DNA of 10,482 bases, taken from contig JAURLR010000345.1 of the NCBI GenBank assembly GCA_030831135.1, positions 1 to 10,482 of the forward strand, read 5' to 3'. The notes below the pieces were generated by a model. The model was not told the DNA's origin, ran no database searches, and saw only the letters and a list, made by a program, of their open reading frames with translations. Positions within the stretch are counted from its first letter, which is position 1. Each line of letters begins with the position of its first letter. This document shows positions 5,974 to 10,482 of the stretch, piece by piece. The position numbers and the translations under genes were made by a program. The stretch is from Alphaproteobacteria bacterium (GTDB lineage Bacteria; Pseudomonadota; Alphaproteobacteria; UBA6615).

Positions 5974-7041
5974 TCAGGCGAGTTTGTCCACGCCCAGATC
6001 GTCAGCGACCTTCGCCAGATTGGTCAGCAGCGGATCGGGCAGGGGGACGCCATTGGCGATACGGTCGGCATAGGCCGCATGAGCCGATTCACCGGGCAGG
6101 CGAACCCTGTCGAAACCGCCCATGGTGGGGGAGCTGCGCATCTGCCGGATCACCTCGTCGATCTCGCGCTTGAACTGCGCCGGATCGATGAAGGCTTCGA
6201 TGTTGATGGCCAGATAGAACTGCCCCGTATTGGTCACCGAAGACGGGTCTGCGTTCATATCAACCACGTTGCGGCCGAAATTGGCACCGTTGAGCGTCCC
6301 ACCCAGAATCCCGAAGATCAGGGCGAGGCCGTAGCCCTTCGGTCCGCCGATTGGCAGCAGGAAGCCGGTGTCGGATTTGCTGGCATCGGTCAGCGGGCTC
6401 CCGTCCTGATTGATCATCCAGCCTTCGGGCATTTCCATTCCGCGCTGGGCGTAGACCTTGACCTTGCCATAGGAGGTCACCGTCGTGGCCATGTCGAGGA
6501 TGATGGCGTTTTCTTCGTCACCCGGAATTGAAACCGCAATGGGGTTCGTCGAAAGCAGCATCTCGGTGCCGCCCCATGGCGGCAGGTGGTTGGCGCTGCC
6601 CACGGCGACATAAAGCCCGATCATGTTGTGTTCGAGCGCCATGTTGGAATAGACCGAGGCCGCCCCGGCGTGATTGGAGTGATGCAGCCCGACCCAGCCA
6701 ACGCCCGCGATCTTGGCCTTTTCGATGGCCAGATCGGCGGCTTTCTTGACCACCAGATGACCCATGCCGTTGTCGCCATTCAGCAGTGCGGTGGCTGCGA
6801 ATTCGCGTTCGACCTTCATCTCCGGGGTGGGGTTGAAGCCACCGGCCTTGATCCGTCCGATATAGCCGGGAAGCCGGAAGATGCCGTGGGAATCCTTCCC
6901 CAGCATGTCGGCTTCGGCCATCATATGCGCCACGCTCTTGGCATCGGCGTCCGGCAATCCGGCCCCGGCAAAACAGCGCGCCATGAAGGCCTCGATCTGG
7001 TCGCGTGTGAAACGCTGCATCTGGTTTGGGTCGTTCGACAT
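5974..7041 (-). CDS. Malate/lactate-type dehydrogenase (Ldh_2 family)
   Basis: An NAD(P)-dependent 2-hydroxyacid oxidoreductase of the Ldh_2 family, 355 residues, close to the family norm. This family includes malate, L-lactate, L-sulfolactate and ureidoglycolate dehydrogenases and is unrelated to the classical malate dehydrogenase. Visible marks are S51-H-G followed by R56-L-P-x-Y, then the active-site region HHSNHAG (120-126), STNPIAVSIP, ILDMATT, MPEGW and GGPKGYGLA. The substrate cannot be decided. ATG 7041 is preferred, since a G-rich ribosome-site-like run lies about nine bases upstream. A longer frame from 7089 would run through the terminator hairpin region. It heads a two-gene unit with the downstream EamA transporter. 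The upstream lyase and thioesterase genes lie in the same direction but behind a likely terminator. Confidence 0.9.
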   Translation of the reverse strand: MSNDPNQMQRFTRDQIEAFMARCFAGAGLPDADAKSVAHMMAEADMLGKDSHGIFRLPGYIGRIKAGGFNPTPEMKVEREFAATALLNGDNGMGHLVVKKAADLAIEKAKIAGVGWVGLHHSNHAGAASVYSNMALEHNMIGLYVAVGSANHLPPWGGTEMLLSTNPIAVSIPGDEENAIILDMATTVTSYGKVKVYAQRGMEMPEGWMINQDGSPLTDASKSDTGFLLPIGGPKGYGLALIFGILGGTLNGANFGRNVVDMNADPSSVTNTGQFYLAINIEAFIDPAQFKREIDEVIRQMRSSPTMGGFDRVRLPGESAHAAYADRIANGVPLPDPLLTNLAKVADDLGVDKLA

Positions 7042-7081
7042 CTGGTTTCCCCCCATTCGAAATATTCGTTGGATGCACCAT

Positions 7082-7113
7082 AAACGCAAAACCCCTCACA
7101 GGGGGAGAGGGGT
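7082..7113 (-). terminator. Probable intrinsic terminator after the CitE-like gene
   Basis: Read on the minus strand, ACCCCTC (7113-7107) pairs with GAGGGGT (7097-7091) around a nine-base loop, giving a 7-bp stem followed by TTTGCGTTT. An alternative shorter hairpin with a three-base loop shares the same bases. It lies about 70 bases after the stop of the CitE-like gene and 50 bases before the dehydrogenase start, so it would split the minus-strand cluster into two transcription units. The T tract is interrupted by GCG, so partial read-through is likely. Confidence 0.5.
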
Positions 7114-7130
7114 AACGCCTTTACTGTGAT

Positions 7131-7170
7131 GACAACCCGGGACAACCCGGACCGGCTGATCCGGGTCGTC
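7131..7170. repeat. Tandem 10-base repeat joined to a hairpin
   Basis: GACAACCCGG occurs twice in direct succession (7131-7140 and 7141-7150). The second copy plus one base (7141-7151) forms an 11-bp stem with TCCGGGTCGTC (7160-7170) around an eight-base loop, with one G-U pair. No T tract follows on either strand, so it is not a simple terminator. It starts 14 bases from the 3' end of the CitE-like gene and could shield that mRNA end or be an accidental duplication. Function unknown. Confidence 0.5.
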
Positions 7171-7183
7171 AAATGGGTGGCGA

Positions 7184-8029
7184 CTAAAGCCGTTCCGCCT
7201 TGGCCAGAATTCGCTCCATGGAACGGAGCACCGGCAGCTCGATCAGCTTGCCGTCCACCACCACCAGGCCTGTATCGGCTGCCGCGAAGGCCGCGACGAC
7301 CTTGTGGGCATAGGCGACCTGTTCGGCGCTGGGCGAGAAGATTTCGTTGATGACCGGAATCTGCTTGGGATGGATCGACCCCTTACCGGTGAATCCCAGC
7401 CGCGCGCTTGCCTCGGCTTCCTGCCGCAATCCGGCCTCGTCCTCGAGATCGAGCCAGGGCACATCGATGACATCGATGCCGGCTCCCGCTGCGGCGTGGA
7501 CAACCCGTGAGCGGGCATAGAGCAACGGTTCCCAGCCATACTCGCAACGCAGGTCGGCGGCGAGGTCGACACCGCCGAACAGCAGCGCATCCACCCGGTC
7601 GCTGGCCTGGGCGATTTCATAGGCCGCCTCAAGCCCCGGGTTGGTCTCGATGATGACCTGCAATCGGGTCGACTGGCCGGCTGTGTCCAGCGCGTCAGAC
7701 ACCCGCTGGACCTCTTCGGGGTTGTTGACCTTGGGCATCATCAGGGCCGGGGGCGGGGTTTCTGTCTCCAGAACAGCGGCCAGGTCGGCTTCCCCTTCGG
7801 GGGAGCCAAGCATATTGACCCGCACGATCCGTTCGACGCCGTCATCGGCCTGGGGTTCGGCAAAGATCGCGAGCATGTTGGCGCGCGCCATATCCTTGTG
7901 CTGCGGTGCAACCCCGTCTTCCAGCTCCACGCAGACGATATCGGCACCCGATTTGAGGGCCTTGCCGAACATCGAAGGATCGGTGCCCGGTGAGAAGATG
8001 AAGCTTCGACGTGACTGGATTGTGGACAT
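7184..8029 (-). CDS. CitE/HpcH-family acyl-CoA lyase or thioesterase
   Basis: A 281-residue TIM-barrel enzyme of the HpcH/HpaI aldolase and CitE family. Members cleave or hydrolyse malyl-CoA, beta-methylmalyl-CoA or citramalyl-CoA with Mg2+. Seen residues are RSFIFSPG near the N terminus (7-15), E35-L-E37-D38-G39-V40, R70 in RVN, K100 in MPK, the metal ligand E128 in IIET, D155 in GGVDLAADL, and the C-terminal GSIHPKQIPVIN segment. The length suits the short CitE-like and malyl-CoA lyase/thioesterase group rather than citrate lyase complexes, since no citrate lyase partner genes are present. ATG 8029 has AGGA seven bases upstream. The gene follows the hotdog thioesterase gene by 18 bases, indicating one operon. 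Which CoA ester is used cannot be told from sequence. Confidence 0.88.
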   Translation of the reverse strand: MSTIQSRRSFIFSPGTDPSMFGKALKSGADIVCVELEDGVAPQHKDMARANMLAIFAEPQADDGVERIVRVNMLGSPEGEADLAAVLETETPPPALMMPKVNNPEEVQRVSDALDTAGQSTRLQVIIETNPGLEAAYEIAQASDRVDALLFGGVDLAADLRCEYGWEPLLYARSRVVHAAAGAGIDVIDVPWLDLEDEAGLRQEAEASARLGFTGKGSIHPKQIPVINEIFSPSAEQVAYAHKVVAAFAAADTGLVVVDGKLIELPVLRSMERILAKAERL

Positions 8030-8047
8030 GATTGAATTCCTGTTCTT

Positions 8048-8494
8048 CTAGGACTGGAGCGCGGTCCCGGCGTTGTTGGGGTTTGGCGGGATGGAATAGG
8101 TGCCTGTGGCATGGGCGACGGGTTCGTCCATTCCGTCCGAATAGATGGTGACTTCGACCACGGCGAGGCGTTTTCCCAGTTTGAGCACCCGGCATTCGGC
8201 GATCATGTCGACGGGTTCGGGTTTGCGCAGAAAGTTGATGTTGAGATTCGTGGTCACGGCCAGCGCAACCTCGCCGATGGCACCGAGCACAGCGGCGTAC
8301 ATGCCGTAATCGGTCAGCGCCATCATGGCCGGCCCGCTGATCGTGCCGCCGGGCCGGGTGAGGGATTTGTTGAACGGCAGGCGGACCCGCGCCGTGCCGT
8401 CACCGATGTCTTCGGCGTGACAACCATTCTGGGCGGCGAGAGGCAACTCCATCGCAGTCAGTTTGTTGAAGGCTTCGATGGATATGCCGGGCAT
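8048..8494 (-). CDS. PaaI-like hotdog acyl-CoA thioesterase
   Basis: A cytoplasmic 148-residue single hotdog-fold protein of the PaaI/4HBT thioesterase group, which hydrolyses acyl-CoA esters. The core is RPGGTISGPAMMALTD (47-62), which aligns with the PaaI HGG...LaD segment. D62 is in place of the usual catalytic Asp, while the His of HGG is replaced. It is followed by the strand TTNLNINFLRKP and the late strand VAHATGTYSIP, both typical of the family. Length is normal. ATG 8494 has only a weak GAG about ten bases upstream. It is the first gene after a candidate minus-strand promoter and lies 18 bases before the CitE-like gene. The pair suggests release or cleavage of a CoA ester, but the acyl group is unknown. 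Confidence 0.86.
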   Translation of the reverse strand: MPGISIEAFNKLTAMELPLAAQNGCHAEDIGDGTARVRLPFNKSLTRPGGTISGPAMMALTDYGMYAAVLGAIGEVALAVTTNLNINFLRKPEPVDMIAECRVLKLGKRLAVVEVTIYSDGMDEPVAHATGTYSIPPNPNNAGTALQS

Positions 8495-8524
8495 GGGAAA
8501 TCTCGGTGGTGAGGACGGACCCGC

Positions 8525-8552
8525 AATCTAGCCCGACGGGTTTGTGTCGCAA
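8525..8552 (-). promoter_or_regulatory. Probable promoter of the thioesterase-lyase operon
   Basis: On the minus strand TTGCGA (8552-8547) and TAGATT (8530-8525) are separated by 16 bases, each matching its sigma-70 hexamer at four of six positions. Transcription would start near 8518, giving a leader of about 24 bases before the thioesterase ATG. It lies in the 129-base gap between divergent genes. I found no convincing counterpart for the plus-strand oxidoreductase gene. Confidence 0.42.
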
Positions 8553-8623
8553 AGTCGCCATGCTAACCTCCGCGAAAGCCCCGGTCGGGCAAAGCAAACA
8601 ACGAATGCGGGGAGTGGAATCCA

Positions 8624-9625
8624 ATGTTGAATGTTGCCGTTGTCGGTCTCGGGTGGTGGGGTGCGCATGTCGCCGCCGTGCTGCATGAGAGCCGGAAAAT
8701 TCGTGTGGTCGCCGGGGTCGAGGTCAAGCCAACCCCCGCCGTACGCAAGCTGGCAAAAGCTAAAGGGTTTCAGCTTCTGACCGATTATCAGGATGCGCTC
8801 GATGACCCGAAAATCGAGGGTGTGATCCTGACGACCCCGCATTCGACCCATGAGGAACTGGTGCTGCGTGCGGTCAAGGCCGGCAAGCAGATTTTCTGCG
8901 AGAAGCCCCTGTCTCTGACAGCCGCGAGCGCCAAGCGCATGGTGCGCGCCTGCGAGAAGAAGGGCCTTGTGATGGGCCTTGGTCATGAGCGTCGCTACGA
9001 GACGGCGATGGAAAAGCTCGCCGACATGATTGCCAAAAAGGAACTCGGCACGGTCCTGCTGGTGGAAGGCAATTTCTCCCATGACAAGTTCAAGCCGATG
9101 AAAAAGGACAACTGGCGCGGCAATCCCAAGGATGCGCCCGCGGCCGGCTGGACCGGTATGGGTGTCCATCTGACGGATCTGTTCATCAGCATGTTCGGTC
9201 CGATCCAGCAGATCCGCGCGATCTCGGATCGACGTTTGCTCAACCTGCCCAGCGGGGACGTGGCGTCCACCCAGTTCACCTTTAAGGACGGGACGATGGG
9301 CACGATCAACGTGATTTCGGCGACGCCGTTTTACGGTCGCCTGACCGTGTTCGGTGACAAGGCCTGGGTCGATATTCATGAGATGGCGCATCCCGAAAAC
9401 CCGGGCGACACGCATATGTATATCGGTACGGCGGACGGCAAGCGGACGAAGAAGGTCTACAAGCCGCGCGACACAGTAAAGATGAACTTCGAAGCCTGGG
9501 CCGATGCGGTTTCCGGGAAGAAGCCCTATCGCTTCACCAATGAAGAGCGGATCGCCAATGTCGCCGTGCTTGAGGCCCTGTCGACCTCGACCAAGACCGG
9601 CAAACCCGAACGTGTGCGCAACTAG
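8624..9625 (+). CDS. Gfo/Idh/MocA-family NAD(P)-dependent oxidoreductase
   Basis: A 333-residue cytoplasmic dehydrogenase of the glucose-fructose oxidoreductase / inositol dehydrogenase family, of normal length. The N-terminal Rossmann fold has G8-L-G10-W-W-G13. Then come TTPHSTHEEL (70-79), with the nucleotide-side His and Glu, and the family signature E93-K94-P95 with the conserved Lys. The C-terminal half contains GMGVHLTDL, the usual H-x2-D active-site region, before the large beta sheet. Substrates are mostly sugars and cyclitols, but other compounds are known; none can be named here. ATG 8624 has GGGGAG (8609-8614) nine bases upstream. It is divergent from the thioesterase-lyase operon and followed after 28 bases by a luciferase-like monooxygenase gene, probably in the same transcript. 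Confidence 0.92.
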   Translation: MLNVAVVGLGWWGAHVAAVLHESRKIRVVAGVEVKPTPAVRKLAKAKGFQLLTDYQDALDDPKIEGVILTTPHSTHEELVLRAVKAGKQIFCEKPLSLTAASAKRMVRACEKKGLVMGLGHERRYETAMEKLADMIAKKELGTVLLVEGNFSHDKFKPMKKDNWRGNPKDAPAAGWTGMGVHLTDLFISMFGPIQQIRAISDRRLLNLPSGDVASTQFTFKDGTMGTINVISATPFYGRLTVFGDKAWVDIHEMAHPENPGDTHMYIGTADGKRTKKVYKPRDTVKMNFEAWADAVSGKKPYRFTNEERIANVAVLEALSTSTKTGKPERVRN

Positions 9626-9653
9626 TGGCAGGTTCCTTGGGCGGTCATAGCGG

Positions 9654-10482
9654 ATGAAGTTCGGATTGTTTGGCGGTGCCTCGTCACGTCGCGGCGGGGT
9701 CGCGCGTGACAGCACCCAGGGTTATCGGGACTTCATCGACTATATCGTCGAAGCCGAAGACCTCGACTATCACTCGGTCTTCCTGGTCGAGCATCACTTC
9801 ACCGGGTTTGGGCAGGTTTCGGCCTCGCTCAACCTGCTGACCTATCTGGCGGCGCGCACGAAGCGCATGCGCCTGGGGACGGCTGTCGTGGTGCTGCCCT
9901 GGCACAATCCGGTGCTGCTCGCCGAGCAGGCCGCGACGGTTGATCTGCTCTCGGGCGGGCGGCTCGATTTCGGAGTGGGCAAGGGTTATCGCGCCAACGA
10001 GTTTCACGGCTTCAACGTCAAGGCCGATGAAGCCCAGGAGCTGTTCCTGGAATCGCTGGAGGTCATCCGGCGCGCCTGGACGTCGGAGGAACGCTTTACC
10101 CATATCGGCAAGCACTGGACCTTTCAGGACATCGTCGTTGAGCCGCCGCCCATCCAGCGCCCGCATCCCCCGCTCTGGCTGGCTGCGGGCAGCGATGAGG
10201 GGCTGACATGGGCCGCGCAGAACGAGTTCAACCTGTTGCTCGACCAGATCGCGTCCTTTGCGACAATTCAGGAGCGATTTGACACCTACCGTGCGACGGT
10301 CGAAGCGGCCGGTCGCACCTTCGACCCCATGAATGTGGCGGTCGCCCGCGCGCTGCACATCACCCATACCGAAGCTGAGCGCGAGGAAGCCCACCAGCAA
10401 CGCTCGCGCCTGCTGAGCGGCATCTCGCGCCTTTCGCGGATACGCGAGGGTGGCGGCCCGCAATCGACCATGCTGCAATACA
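9654..10482 (+). CDS. Luciferase-like flavin monooxygenase, 3' end missing
   Basis: The reading frame stays open from ATG 9654 to the right edge, giving 276 complete codons; family members are usually about 340-370 residues, so perhaps a quarter is missing. The fold is the TIM barrel of bacterial luciferase-like monooxygenases, which use reduced FMN or F420 to oxidise small organic substrates. Marks include MKFGLFGG at the N terminus, E46-H-H-F49 at the active site, TAVVVLPWHNPVLLAEQAATVD in the middle (given as about residues 76-97), and LSGGRLDFGVGKGY (98-111), a flavin and phosphate-binding region. The ribosome site is poor, and the gene follows the Gfo/Idh/MocA gene by 28 bases, so translational coupling within an operon is plausible. 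The overlapping long minus-strand frame is a shadow. Substrate unknown. Confidence 0.88.
   Translation, partial: MKFGLFGGASSRRGGVARDSTQGYRDFIDYIVEAEDLDYHSVFLVEHHFTGFGQVSASLNLLTYLAARTKRMRLGTAVVVLPWHNPVLLAEQAATVDLLSGGRLDFGVGKGYRANEFHGFNVKADEAQELFLESLEVIRRAWTSEERFTHIGKHWTFQDIVVEPPPIQRPHPPLWLAAGSDEGLTWAAQNEFNLLLDQIASFATIQERFDTYRATVEAAGRTFDPMNVAVARALHITHTEAEREEAHQQRSRLLSGISRLSRIREGGGPQSTMLQY

Noticed and set aside
8528..9715. 395-residue minus-strand frame
   Set aside because: It spans the Gfo/Idh/MocA gene in antisense and has no recognisable domain.
9684..10478. 264-residue minus-strand frame
   Set aside because: It is opposite the clear luciferase-like monooxygenase frame and carries the His/Arg/Gly-rich composition of an antisense shadow in GC-rich DNA.

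Overview
The window comes from a GC-rich proteobacterial chromosome, most likely an alphaproteobacterium and perhaps one of the Rhodospirillales-like lineages. The lineage is inferred from the FnrN/FnrL-type CX2CX7C iron-sulfur regulator, the tandem-Usp protein style and overall codon use. No marker gene is present to fix it further. I see no insertion sequence, CRISPR array, integrase or phage gene; most of the region looks like ordinary chromosome.

Positions 1-1020 hold a tRNA-Gly(CCC) gene with a plausible promoter, then a stand-alone cupin protein closed by an intrinsic terminator. Positions 1021-5065 form what looks like a small oxygen-responsive block. It contains a tandem universal stress protein followed by an APC-family permease in one operon, an FNR-type [4Fe-4S] regulator, a small conserved-looking His-rich protein, and a weakly GNAT-like gene on the opposite strand. 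FNR-box-like palindromes (TTGAY-N4-VTCAA) lie upstream of the Usp operon, of the FNR gene itself and of the His-rich protein gene. The first sits at exactly the class II spacing from a -10 element. A low-oxygen signal could therefore switch the Usp/permease pair and the small protein through the locally encoded regulator.

Positions 5066-8494 run on the minus strand as two transcription units separated by a likely terminator. The upstream unit, fired from about 8520, carries a PaaI-like hotdog thioesterase and a CitE/HpcH-type lyase (malyl-CoA or citramalyl-CoA type). The downstream unit carries an Ldh_2-family malate/lactate-type dehydrogenase and an EamA/DMT-family exporter or importer. Together they suggest handling of a hydroxy-acid and its CoA ester, though the substrate cannot be read from sequence.

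Divergently, positions 8624-10482 carry a Gfo/Idh/MocA NAD(P)-dependent oxidoreductase and the first 276 residues of a luciferase-like flavin monooxygenase that runs off the right edge. These may belong to the same catabolic neighbourhood. The most interesting observation is the compact FNR circuit with its uncharacterised small output protein, rather than a clearly new system.
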